From Prostheceraeus crozeri (Eukaryota > Platyhelminthes > Polycladida > Euryleptidae), in the NCBI GenBank assembly GCA_907163375.1, contig CAJQUW010007487.1, positions 1 to 64,000 of the forward strand: a stretch of DNA of 64,000 bases, in the 5' to 3' direction. The translations under genes were made by a program, and so were the position numbers. The notes under the pieces are model-generated. The model did not search any database, was not told the DNA's origin, and saw only the letters and a list, made by a program, of their open reading frames with translations. This document shows, piece after piece, positions 1-10,581 of the stretch; position 1 is the stretch's first letter, and each line of letters begins with the position of its first letter.

Positions 1-410
1 TTTGTACTAGATGCAACATTCTGGCGCCCGCGAAATTCAAATTGGATCTTGTTCCCTGGTATCCAAGGGGTACGGAAACCGCAATGACAGACGATTTATC
101 GATTGCGTTCCCCCCGGCAGACGCCCCCCACCCCCAAAATTTTGTACTAGATGCAACATTCTGGCGCCCGCGAAATTCAAATTGGATCTTGTTCCCTGGT
201 ATCCAAGGGGTACGGAAACCGCAATGACAGACGATTTATCGATTGCGTTCCCCCCGGCAGACGCCCCCCAAGGGCCCCCAAATTTTGTACTAGATGCAAC
301 ATTCTTGCGCCCGCGAAATTCAAATTGGATTTTGTTCCCTGGTATCCAAGGGGTACGGAAACCGCAATGACAGACGATTTATCGATTGCGTTGCCCCCGG
401 CAGACGCCAA
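1..410 (+). repeat. Left 140-bp tandem array, direct orientation
   Basis: About three copies of a GC-rich monomer of ~140-143 bp. Copies begin at TTTGTACTAGATGCAACATT at 1, 141 and 284. Each contains GGCGCCCGCG, GGGTACGGAAACCGCAATGA and a C-rich CCCCCGGCAGACG block. The array is cut by the window edge, so its true length is unknown. The same monomer lies in the opposite orientation at 9,897-10,545. Open reading frames through it only reflect the repetition and are not counted as genes. Confidence 0.95.
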
Positions 411-1450
411 GAAAACAAATATTTTGTTTTGATGACCGCGTCGCTATTCGAGCGGCACCAAGTATGCTATTATGATCTGTGTATTTGAATAACACATTAT
501 TCTAATTTTCATCGTTATTTACAATGGACCTATGATTTTATTTTCAGGATTCGGGATTCCTTTTTCTGCCGCATCATCCATACTTTTGAATTGAGAGAAA
601 AGACTGAACCGCCAATAAAGTGATACAATCGACATTGAATCCTGCCTCGATCCTTGAACTTTTGACTTTAATGACTTCTTGTAAGTGGGTTCGACCACAC
701 GACTTGTGTATAAGAAGTATCGAAGCTTTCAGCCGCAAGACAGTTACGGAATTTTAACAGTTTTACGTGTATATTTATTACTTCTCGACGTTTTGTGTTG
801 AATAAATGAAATAAAATTATGAGAAGCGCCACTATGATCTTCTATATTTTGTTCATGTACTTACCAGTATTATACAATTTGCTTGTCTTATTCAGTACAA
901 GCAATATATACGCTATGGTATTGGACAACCCTTACTGTAAATCACAGTAAATTTGCAGGTTTCAGTTTGACGAAGTTTCAATCGGAATTTCATGAGCCGA
1001 AAATTACGACAGTACATGTAGGTTTGATTTAAGACATGGATTCTATACCGGTTGGATAATGACATATCACTAGTATGATGTCAGATCATTTTGTTGTAAA
1101 TGTATGTTACGGTTACGGATCGCTTTTCAACCCCTCCCCCAAGAAAGGTTTAAATGTGTGTAATCGCCTTTTTAACATAGTCATCCCCGCGCCCTATAGG
1201 CGAAAGGTATTGTATCTAGTATACATATTGTATCGTAGATTACGTATTAAACGGCTACGAACTGATAATGATTGTACGTCAGCATAGTTTAATCATGAAC
1301 ACTAATTCTTGATTCAAGGAATTTTATTATAGTGACATTATGACAAAATTCCTTCAAGGCCACTGTACATGATAGCGGGTCAGTTGACATAGAAACAGGA
1401 AGATGAAGTGGATAGATACAAGGATAAGTGGAAGATGAAAGCGCAAGGGA
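411..1450. other. AT-rich spacer, nothing recognised
   Basis: No reading frame, RNA gene or inverted repeat that I can support. It lies between the left 140-bp array and a reversed LINE 3' end. Confidence 0.5.
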
Positions 1451-1625
1451 TTAAATGCGGTACAAGAGGAAAGTTTTCAGTTGCTTTTTGAAAGTAGCTC
1501 GGTCTTCAATAGATCGCAGGGATGGGGGCAGGGAGTTCCAGACATCTCCGGCAGTGGAGGGAAAGGATCGACCTCCCAGTGTTGGGTGGCGGGTGAATTC
1601 TAATGTATTTTGACGAGTAACATTT
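1451..1625 (-). pseudogene. CR1/Jockey-type LINE, 3' end of ORF2
   Basis: Read on the minus strand, this translates to TRHPTLGGRSF, then VWNSLPPSLR, then TFKKQLKTFLLYRI and a stop (TAA, complement of 1,451-1,453). This is the characteristic C-terminus of reverse transcriptases of CR1/L2/Jockey-type LINEs (WNsLP..lR...tFKk.LKt.L). Only about 58 residues remain, so it is a 5'-truncated copy, the usual product of incomplete target-primed reverse transcription. The neighbouring sequence is not recognisably LINE. Clade assignment within the CR1-like group is tentative. Confidence 0.7.
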
Positions 1626-2033
1626 GATTTTTTATGATTTTAAACATTAAGTACTGAAACTGAAATGAATGAGATTGCTAAATGAAACAAAATGTATTAA
1701 AAATTTAGCTGTGGGATATGATTAAAGACCCAGTCCGCCCAAATTTACCTATCGTTTTTTCACGCAATCATGTTAATTCCCAATGTGGTGAATTTGTCTA
1801 CACGCTCTGACAAACGATTGTACCGTGGATCAGCTTGCAATCGCTGTTTCTTTCTCGAGTGATGACGTCACTAGTGGAATCACCCGCCGGCTGCCGTGAA
1901 AGTCTATACAGCAGCGACAACGCTGCATGGAGTAAACAAACATCGACTGCTCTGCTCGCTCTGCATCAAAGTGAAATCTATCTTTTTCTCGTTTGTTGGC
2001 AAAGCTGCTTGGTCATCATCCTAAGTGTGAAAC
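1626..2033. other. Spacer upstream of THAP exon
   Basis: No gene seen. It ends in a comparatively GC-richer ~150 bp just before the THAP exon, with a CRE-like palindrome at 1,863. It could be the promoter and 5' untranslated region of the following gene; this is inference only. Confidence 0.4.
1863..1870. promoter_or_regulatory. CRE/ATF-like palindrome
   Basis: A perfect TGACGTCA lies 164 bp upstream of the THAP exon start codon. This is the full-length cAMP-response/ATF site known from animal promoters. A single 8-mer can occur by chance; its position just ahead of a plausible first coding exon is the only support. Confidence 0.35.
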
Positions 2034-2141
2034 ATGCCTCAGTCCTGTGCAGTTTTTGGGTGCAACACAAATAAGAAAATTCACCCAGATCTGAGTTTCT
2101 TTTCAATACCCGAAAAATACTCTGACATCCGAAGACAGTGA
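2034..2141 (+). CDS. THAP zinc-finger N-terminal exon
   Basis: The 35-residue frame starts MPQSCAVFGCNTN and continues with PDLSFFSIPEKY. This matches the beginning of THAP domains: M-x-x-x-C-x4-C followed by a short loop and sFfs.P. The rest of the C2CH domain (the W, the second C and the H) is not in this frame, which stops at 2,139-2,141. In THAP genes the domain is often split by an intron near here, so a splice donor before the stop is possible (GT at 2,138-2,139). THAP domains bind DNA sequence-specifically and are the DNA-binding module of P-element transposases as well as of host factors. The next same-strand coding block begins at a splice acceptor at 2,980, so this may be the first exon of that gene, or an orphan fragment. 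Confidence 0.6.
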   Translation: MPQSCAVFGCNTNKKIHPDLSFFSIPEKYSDIRRQ

Positions 2142-2513
2142 ATCTGAGTGATCTCTAGAGAAAATTTCACAATAAACTCGAACACAAAAAAATTTGCGAA
2201 AAATTCACGAATAAATCAACAGATTAATTCAAGATAGTAATCTAACATATGTACTGCAAATCCATGTATTGTTTAATGTATTATAAAATATGGCCATAAG
2301 CCAAAGAAGGACAGGCTATCAGCACGTTAAAAAGCATGCATTTATAGAAATAAGCTAAATGTGATTAACAGTATTCACGATCATATTCGTACTCAGCACC
2401 TCAAATATATCCTTTTCCCACTTATTTTTTATTACATCAAAACTTTAAATCGATTTTTTTGGTTAGTGTTATAAATTTATTTAATTATTGTACAAAGGAC
2501 GTAAATATTATAT

Positions 2514-2705
2514 TTACATCGCAGTGTCAGAATCACGAAAAGAAAACCCTTTGTATTTCATTTCTGGGTCAGGATATGCCTTTCTGACAGCTATAACCAC
2601 ACATGATGGAATGACTAGACGGTTATGACGGCCCAAACTCCTGTTGTATATCCAATGCACAAAATTGCAGTAGGGTATATGTCGGGAAAGCTCTGGTGTT
2701 CGCAT
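2514..2705 (-). pseudogene. P2X7 intracellular-domain-like fragment
   Basis: On the minus strand the frame reads RTPELSRHIPYCNFVHWIY, then LGRHNRLVIPSCVVIAVR, then YPDPEMKYKGF. This resembles the C-terminal half of the zinc-binding cytoplasmic (ballast) domain of P2X7 receptors, with its pattern yR..aYR.Fv.W..g.LG.g.R.viPsCvv..IR..fP...g.Y.Gf. The N-terminal CxCxxC portion is not visible upstream, so this is one exon or a relic. In marine invertebrates such domains are very numerous and often stand alone. It lies antisense between the THAP exon and the large gene; whether it belongs to the same unit is unknown. Confidence 0.55.
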
Positions 2706-2980
2706 ATCCCTGTGAATTTTAAGTTTTGCTTTCATCATATTATGCAAATGATATTTATCATATCCGTGTACATAGTGTACAATCATACAGTCCTAATCAT
2801 GTGTGATTATGTTCTCTTTCATTTTTGCAACTTATGCGTGTATTCTAGATAGTAGATAATAATCTATTATTATTGAGAGGAAATCTACTTAGATAGAAAC
2901 GTCCATGCATCATGTGATGATATAGATGTATTTCCAATAAAGAAATTTCGCTTTTCATAAATATACATAATCTTTTTTAG

Positions 2981-5446
2981 AATGGTGATATGGAAGAGCT
3001 CAGAGAGAATAAAGGTGGAGGAAGTGAACAGTCCTGTGCATTGCCGCACATTACAAGCAGCAGCATGCCGATAATCCCTGAGAATGAGAATGACACAGAA
3101 TCCGAGTCGTTGCCTTCTGTTGTAGAATGTATCATCTGCAAAGAATCGAGCAAAGACAAAGTAAGACTGTTCTCAGAAAGTATGTGGAACACCATTCTTC
3201 AGGCAGCTAGATTGAGAAGTCTATTGAAAAGTGATATCATGAACGCTGTAACTGAGACTCTTTGTACTTATGATACTCATTCAAATGCTGCTTCAAATTA
3301 TCATTTCGGTTACCACACGAAATGCTATAGAAGATATACTGCCGTTAAAAGAAAACCAGAAGAACAGGAAGAAAATGAAAAGCAACCGAGTGTACGAGTA
3401 ACAACAAGAAGCAATGATTCCGAAGCATATCCAAAAACTGATTCAAAAGGGCTCTTGGTATCTCATGAATGCATCTTCTGTGGGAAATCGCGCAAGGTCA
3501 GAAACAGAGTTCAAGAAAAACTGAGCATGATATTGACTAAAGAAGCTGTAGAATCTACACGACAAGCCATACTACAAAAGCAAGATACTCGACTTATGCC
3601 ATTGATAGAATGTGGCGGAGATTTAATTGCGAAAGAGGCGAGGTATCACAAAACGTGCAAAAAGGAGTACCTCAAGGATTGTAGACCGATTGATAATGTT
3701 GTGTCAGCTGAGACATCTCGATTCATTCATGCCAAGACTTTTGATTCTTTGAAGTCATACATACAAGCAGAAGTAATCGACAAAGCTCGAAGTGTATTGT
3801 TGACAACTCTCATGACTCTTTACCGAAATGAATACGTTTGTTCAGGAGGCTCTTTGACGGATCTTGAGAATTACAGAACATATTCATTATCAAGCAAGAT
3901 CAAATCAGAGTTCGGTGATCAAATAGAGATTCAGCTACTGAATCAACGTCAAGGAAATGTTGTATACAGCTCAACAATTCCTCTAAATGTTGCCAAAGCG
4001 ATATTACAAGAAAATCTGGAGTCAGATGAGGCTGCGGAACAGATTCAATCAGCTGCTCTTCTACTGCGATCTGCGATTCTGAATATGCCGAAGACATCAT
4101 CACCAATGAATACCTCTACCCACTCATTGAAAAGCGTTTCTCCAGAAATACCGAATCAAGTTGATATATTTTTCAGAACTTTGTTTCAAGGCCTGAAGCC
4201 TTCCAATCAGACAGAGAATATGGAAAGAAGAATAACTGCTTCTGCATCTGATGCCATTTTCAATACTTCTCGAGGTTCGGTAGTGCCATGGAAACAAACA
4301 AGTTTGGGTTTGACATTGAGTACATTGTCCGGCTCGAAAGTCATCCTGCAAATATTGAACCGACTCGGCCATTCAATAAATTATAACCAAGTAAAAGAGA
4401 TTGAAACGGAGTTCGCGTACACATGTGCGAATACAAATCGTCAAACACCTCAAGAACTTCATTTGGAAAGAGGTCTCGCTACAGGAGTGGCGTGGGATAA
4501 CTTCGATGCAAACATCGAAACCGTCGATGGCAAAGGTACCTTCCATTGTACTGTGGGGATTTGTTATCAAAATAAAACCTCCGAATCCCAGGCTCAGACA
4601 AATCCAGTCGAAGGTCAAGAAAAAAGACGAAAAAGTTTTCAAGCAACAGAAAAGGAGATTCCACCGTACAGGAGATCAATCAAAACTGCAAAATTCGATC
4701 TATCCACCCTTGAACCTGACAGCATTGTTGAGAGGATTCCCCCAACAATTGACTTCTGGTGGCTCATTCTATCTCAGCTGAAATGTATTCCTCTTTTCAA
4801 CGGCTTCTACGCAGATTTCGTACACGACGATTTACCGCAGCAGGTAATCTCCTATATGGAGCCAATGATTGCGTCGCCCACCCAAAACAGTGTTGTCAGA
4901 GAAACAATGATCCGAACGTTGAACATCGCTGACGAACTGAAAGAAGATTTTGCAATTGTAACATATGATCTTGCAGTGGCGTCAAAGGCTTACTGCATAC
5001 AACACCTGGAAGCCCCGAAGTTTGACAGAATACTCATTCTACTTGGCAACTTCCATATTGAATTGGCCTTCTTCGGCGCCATTGGAACATTCGTACAGGA
5101 ATCTGGAATTGAGTTCATTTTGTCAGACGCAGGTGTTCTTGCCGACGGATCTCTCAACGGATTCATCAAAGGACGATTCTATAATCGTTGTACGCGTATT
5201 CACCAGATATTGGCATCCGTTTTGGAAAGGCTCTTATATCAACGATTCGTCAGTGCGTTGGAAGAGGATTCTCAAGAAATGATATCATCCATTTTGACCG
5301 ATGCCCCCTCTGATCCAGCTCAATTGGAAGATTACCTTGATCAGCATGACGATTTCATGCAGCACTTGTCCAGTTATGAACTTTTTTTTGCTTGTGCTCT
5401 GAGTGGAGAATATGGATCGACTGCATCTTACTGGACCATTTACATA
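2981..5446 (+). CDS. Large unnamed Cys/His-module gene, N-terminal and central part
   Basis: This block opens at a splice acceptor (TTTTTTAG, 2,973-2,980) and is open for about 820 codons; the first methionine is at 2,990. Numbering from that Met, two similar modules are visible: C47-x2-C50 with H109/C112 (CIIC ... YHTKC) and C161-x2-C164 with H220/C223 (CIFC ... YHKTC), probably zinc-binding. A conserved-looking stretch AWDNFD (501-506) ... GKGTFH (514-519) follows, and near the end GSLNGFIKGRFYNRC. I recognise this as a widespread but unnamed family found in many copies in cnidarian, echinoderm and other genomes; no function is established to my knowledge. The copy number and the inverted arrays around it suggest a mobile unit. 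A mariner element interrupts it at 5,447 and coding resumes at 6,823. Confidence 0.7.
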
Positions 5447-6820
5447 CAGGGTGATCATAAAGTCGCTGTAGGGTTTTTTTGCCAAATATGATAGTGTTCA
5501 ATACCTCCTAGAGGGTGCATATAAGAATAAAGTATTAACCAATATCATAAATTTAATGAATAAAGCATAAAATTGTATTATGGACTTATATAATTTTCCA
5601 AATTCAAATTAAATTCAATTAAATATTTTAACCGATAAAATACATGCATTTCACATAATTACCTCCTGTCCATGGATCATTTCAATTCTAAATGAAAACT
5701 TTCGGTAAAACTCCACTTTTTTCTGAAGCTTTTATGTATCCAGATCCTTAATTTTTCAATCCAAAAGAAAGTCATTGTTCGACGGTCTTACCACGATTGT
5801 AAATGCACTGTTGGAGTCGTTTTCGGAACGACCTGATGGCATTGCGGCACATGCGGAGGTGATTTCTGAACTTGATGATGAAATGCTGTCTTTCAGTTGT
5901 TGTAAACTTCTCGGTTGTGAGACAAACACTAAATTTTTCAAGAATCCCCAAACAAAAAAGTCCAAAGGGGAAAGATCAGGAGACCCAGCGGCCCACAGCA
6001 TTCGTCCGAAAAAATAATTTTATCGAAGAGGTCTTCATTTTCGTAGGATTTTTGCAGTAAACTCTCACACATGCTGACTTGTAATCTTCTTCGCGTAGCC
6101 CTTGTGTTACTTGCAATTTGTAAAGAAAGAGCCCTAGATAATGTCTCACTAGATTGTGAGCATAGTCGTAAGAACAGCTTGTAGCTGAAGATGCTTGGCG
6201 AATTGATGTTGAGGGTTGTTTTACAAATAATCTCGGAAATTTGCTTTGCTTTCTCATCATCGAATGATAGTCGACCACCTCTTTCTGCATCTTTAACGTC
6301 TCCAGTATCACAAAATCTCTTGAAAGTATTTCTAATGGAATTCTTATGAGGAACATTATTCCATTTCCGATTTCGTAATTCTCTTCTAACACGGTTTACG
6401 GATTCAAATTTTGCCATCAAAAGAACAACATGCGCTGAACATCCATCTTGAAACTGATTTCAGTCACCTTAAAAAGTCTGTCGAATTAAAGATTCTTTAG
6501 GGCGAAATCCTGATTGGCCGCAGTGTCATACGCCAGAATTTCCTTACAAAGAGGACGTAGCTGCGTCACTTGTGTGCACAATGTGAGCGCATGAAATTCA
6601 TGCATTTCGTCCTTCATTGCGATGATCATATAATAGCTCTATGATGCCTTTTTCGTCTTGACAGCTCGAAAGCCTCAAATTTAATTCAGTCGGCCTTTTC
6701 ATGTCATAAAACATACTTTAATTCATGCTGTTTTCATTTTCATAAGTTGTTTTCGATTAAACTCATTCACTTTTCATGTATAGTGTATTGTAATCCCACA
6801 GTGACTTTATGATCACACTG
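5447..6820. mobile_element. mariner-type element, 1,374 bp, inserted in the large gene
   Basis: The ends form terminal inverted repeats: CAGGGTGATCATAAAGTC at 5,447 and its near-perfect complement GACTTTATGATCACACTG ending at 6,820, extending inward through a CTGT-GGG-like block. TA dinucleotides flank both ends (5,445-5,446 and 6,821-6,822), the mariner/Tc1 target duplication. The transposase remnant inside runs on the minus strand. The insertion divides the large gene between a GEYGSTASYWTIYI stretch and an INRVLRDLQRAV stretch; the two flanks lie in the same frame when one TA is counted once. The insertion is therefore recent relative to the gene family. Confidence 0.9.
5756..6420 (-). pseudogene. 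mariner-like transposase, internally deleted
   Basis: Two overlapping minus-strand frames carry pieces of a mariner/IS630-type transposase. The first is an N-terminal helix-turn-helix region (IRNTFKRFCDTGDVKD, then RGGRLSFDDEK). The first catalytic aspartate is in IIFSDE. The C-terminal signature SPDLSPLDFFVWG carries the third carboxylate. The segment with the second catalytic Asp (usually DNA/GAPxH) is missing: FSDE is followed within a few codons by the SPDLSP block, so an internal deletion of some hundreds of bases is likely. Frames also shift between the parts, so the protein is non-functional. The element is bounded by the inverted repeats at 5,447 and 6,820. Confidence 0.85.
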
Positions 6821-6822
6821 TA

Positions 6823-9096
6823 TATTTGATCAATCGAGTCTTGAGGGACCTCCAGCGAGCAGTCAGAACGAACGATTTGGACTTGTATATCGCCATTTTG
6901 CCGAAGGTAGTCGATTGGTATTCTTCGCACATCAATCGACCGAATTATGCGATATGGGGGACATTATTCCTAGATAAATTGAAACGTATGCCGGAAGGTT
7001 GTCGAATAATGATGAATTCTGGTGCTTTCTCCATTCGACGTTCAACGAAGCAATATGCCAGATCTCCGATCGATCTTACATTAGAACAAACGATAAACCG
7101 AGACGCATCATCTGGTTTACGTGGTATTGCTGCGTTTCGCAACAATAACAATGCTGTGAAGAGATGGGCAATCACAACTGCACAGAGGGGCCCTGATGGT
7201 ATTCAGATATGAAAGAATTTGTCGGATTGGAGTCGGGAGAGCAGCCAATTGCGCAAGCGAGGGCCTTGGCGTATAAAGAAAGACAACCAACTATGTATCA
7301 ATCTTGACAGAATCAATGCAAAGGCATTGCAACCCTTTTGAAAACACATGTGAATCTCATCATTTGATCAATTTTAGCCACAGGGCAAGTTTCTTCACAT
7401 AGACACAAGAGAATAATCTTCTTGATTGAAAACCTTGGAGCGTGGCAGTACACAGCGATCAGCCTTCCAGAATGAGTGCTCCCTAGATTCAAATCGATTT
7501 TTGCAACCCGTCAAAAGAATACGAGTAAACAATTTTGCATCAGAAAATAAGATAACAAGTAAAAAGCAGCATGTCCTCCAATCCAGAAAATAGTGCCGAA
7601 AGCGTCCGGGATATTTTTGGAAGATTTCTGTCTATGCCACCAGAAAAAATACTGGCTGGCAGGATTTTCGTTACAGAATCTATTGTCGTATCCAATTACG
7701 GATGTACCGCTGTCCTTGGCGCACACCGACGGATCACTATTGAAAACACAGAAATCTGTTCTTTTCAATCTCTTGAAGATAAACAGACAGATAGAATAAC
7801 AGCGGAGACTTTGCCCCCAACTCGTTGCCTCATGTACGATGGAGGTATGTTTGATGCATTCACAGTTGCCACAAACAATGGATCGTATGGGACAAAAGCG
7901 CGACAAATATTGTCTCACGTTTGTTCTTCTCCTGAAGAAGAAATTCATGTCTTGTTTGACGAATATAAAGAAATGTCATTGAAGGAAAATGAACGGAAAT
8001 TGAGAAACGCCACTTATAACAGATTTTGAAATTGCTGGACCGGACCAAAAACCACGTCAGTCGACTTCAATCTTGCTAAGAAATGGAAAATTCAAGAACG
8101 AATTTGCGAAATTCATCCAAAAAGAATGGCAGAAAGATTATAATGCTCATATCATCGGTTCTAAGACTGTATTTGTCTCCCATGGTGGTTCATGTGTAGA
8201 AATAACATCATGCATCCCAGGTGAGATCATGTCAACCCCTCGAACTTCAAGTCCAACACGAGGAAGCGGATACCTTAATCGGATTCCATGTCGCCCGAAG
8301 ATTGCCTGACGATGGAGTTATGGTGCTGGCTGGGCATCGGACACGGACGTTCTTATCATACTACTAGGTTTGATTGGGACAATCAAAAAGAATGAACATC
8401 GTATTGAATGGCAAACTCATCATGGATTGCGGTTCCGGAAACAACCGACGATTCATCAATGTGAGCAATATTGCAGAAATCTTGGACAACATTGGACACA
8501 ACCTCTGTATCTCTCTGTTGGGTTTCCACGCATTCACTGGATTGCGATTTTCACGTCATCATTCTTTCGAAAAGGGAAAATCAAACAATTAGAAATGCTG
8601 TGCAAGTCAACCGAATACGCCAACATGTTTGCCGGTTTGACGGATGAAAACATCGAACCTGATATGGAAACAATTGAACAATTCGTCTGTGAAATGTATC
8701 GACAACAGCACACAAAAGATGTAAATCAAGCTCGATACGATATATTCAAACGCATGAGTGGCAGGAAGCTCTGATTCGAAGCCATTAGTGAACATCAAAA
8801 AGATCGATTGTGCCCTCCTGCCTCCATGCCGTAATGCACTGACCATGCATGTGAAGCGAACCAAATATATAACCTCATTGTGGGCGCGGGCGAATACAGC
8901 TAATCCAACGATGGATATTGATCCGTTGACGAGCGGTTGGAAGAAGGTTGGTGATAAGTTAGTCATCGATTGGTTTAGAGGCGATTCCTTGCCTTCACAA
9001 CTGACTGAAAATGGCGACAATGACAACAATGACAATGATTCTGACCAAGAAGACGAAAGATGGAGTGATGAAAGCACAGATGATGAACTGGAATGA
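6823..9096 (+). pseudogene. Large unnamed gene, C-terminal part with PIN-like nuclease region (frame-broken)
   Basis: Coding continues after the mariner element: INRVLRDLQRAV, NRPNYAIWG and then LEQTINRDASSGLRG (6,826-7,212), a module typical of the same family. Further blocks lie in different frames: SSNPENSAESVRD (7,571 onward), SDTDVLIILLGLIG (~8,334-8,375), MDCGSGNNRRFIN (~8,425), LLGFHAFTG (~8,515), FFRKGK and PPCRNALTMHVKRTKY (8,817 onward). The last frame ends with an acidic tail and a TGA at 9,094-9,096. The SDTDVL and HAFTGCD-like motifs resemble the acidic active-site strands of PIN/FEN-type nucleases; that fold assignment is my inference. At least three or four frame changes lie between 7.2 and 8.8 kb, so this copy is dead unless some gaps are introns. 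Confidence 0.65.
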
Positions 9097-9896
9097 TAAT
9101 TTGAAGTAGCATTTGTTTGATATCGGAAGCATTTACAAACTACCTTACGTTCCTGTAAACCAAAGACGTTCTTTGTTGAGACTCTTCTTTATAAAACTAA
9201 AAGCATCTGTATCCACAATTAGCCTATTGTATGTAATATGACGTAATTATTTTCATTATGTTAATCAGGTATAGAATTGTTTGATTCTTTTTTAATACAT
9301 GTACATTGTACACATGTAAATTTCCACTTTTTACTTAATGTTATAGCCAGATTCTTTTACTCTGACCATTTACAGATTGTTTAGATAGACCCATTTACAG
9401 ACCTATTTGGATTGTTATTTCAGTAATCAATTGCGCCCAACACGTTTCTCTTCTTACAGATTTTGTTTATAGGCCTACTTGAATATGTGTACATGATTTT
9501 GAACATTTTGTTGGCCACAAGTATGATGTTTTCGTGATAAAGAACTTGTTATACTACATGAAGTGACGTTTTTATAGCAAAAGACAACCGTAAACATAAT
9601 GAGAAACAATTCAAAGATATTTTGTTATTCAGTTTTACAACGGAACTCTTCAAGTCCTAGTTTTTGAGATGAAATAAAGGATGTTTTTAATCTGTTTATT
9701 TCCTTTTTTCAATGTACGTATAAAACAGCAGTATCGTCTTATTTGATCATAAGAATTACTTACTTTGTACAAGGAAATGTACATAAAACATTAGACGAAA
9801 TCTCAGGACATAACGAATTTTTCACCCTGAATTTGCGAGTGCAGAAATGTTATACATGTATCCATATACGTGTATGTATCAGGTCTAAAATATTTT
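9097..9896. other. AT-rich 3' flank of the large gene
   Basis: No coding sequence. AATAAA-like signals occur (e.g. GAAATAAAGG near 9,670). The stretch runs to the inverted 140-bp array and could hold the 3' untranslated region. Confidence 0.4.
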
Positions 9897-10545
9897 GGGG
9901 CATTTAAAATCGCGTCTGCCGGGGGGAACGCAATAGATAAATCTTATGTAATTGCTGTTTCCGTACACATTGGATACCAGGGAACAAGATCCAATTTGAA
10001 TTTCGCGGGCGCCAGAATGTTGCATCTAGTACAAAATTTGGGGGCCCTTGGGGGGCGTCTGCCGGGGGCAATGCAATCGATAAATCGTCTGTCATTGCGG
10101 TTTCCCTACCCCTTGGATACCAGGGAACAAGATCCAATTTGAATTTCGCGGGCGCCAGAATGTTGCATCTAGTACAAAATTTGGGGGCCCTTGGGGGGCG
10201 TCTGCCGGGGGGAACGCAATCGATAAATCGTCTGTCATTGCGGTTTCCGTACCCCTTGGATACCAGGGAACAAGATCCAATTTGAATTTCGCGGGCGCCA
10301 GAATGTTACATCTAGTACAAAATTTGGGGGCCGCTTGGGGGGGGGCCGTGCCGGGGGGGGACGCAATCGTATAAATCGACCTCTGTCATTCATTGCGGTT
10401 TCCGTACCCCTTGGATACCAAGGAACAAGATCCAATTTGAATTTCGCGGGCGCCAGAATGTTGCATCTAGTACAAAAATTTGGGGGGCTTATATTGTTCA
10501 TATGGGGGAGAACGCAATCGTTGCGCCCCGGCAGACGATCGGTTC
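9897..10545 (-). repeat. Right 140-bp tandem array, inverted orientation
   Basis: About four and a half copies of the monomer seen at 1-410, here reverse-complemented: GCGTCTGCCGGGGG ... GGATACCAGGGAACAAGATC ... GCGGGCGCCAGAATGTTGCA ... CTAGTACAAAATTTGG. The innermost copy (~9,906-10,050) and the outermost copy (~10,330-10,545) are the most diverged, while the central copies are nearly identical. Together with 1-410 the arrays form very long inverted flanks around the 9.5 kb interior. The distal edge abuts a truncated Tc1-like transposase. Confidence 0.95.
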
Positions 10546-10581
10546 CTGTACTAGGTGACTATCACCTATCAATAAATGTTG

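Noticed and set aside
11-488. Several overlapping reading frames on both strands at 11-488 and 9,870-10,637
   Set aside because: They are produced by the 140-bp tandem repeat and have no family resemblance.
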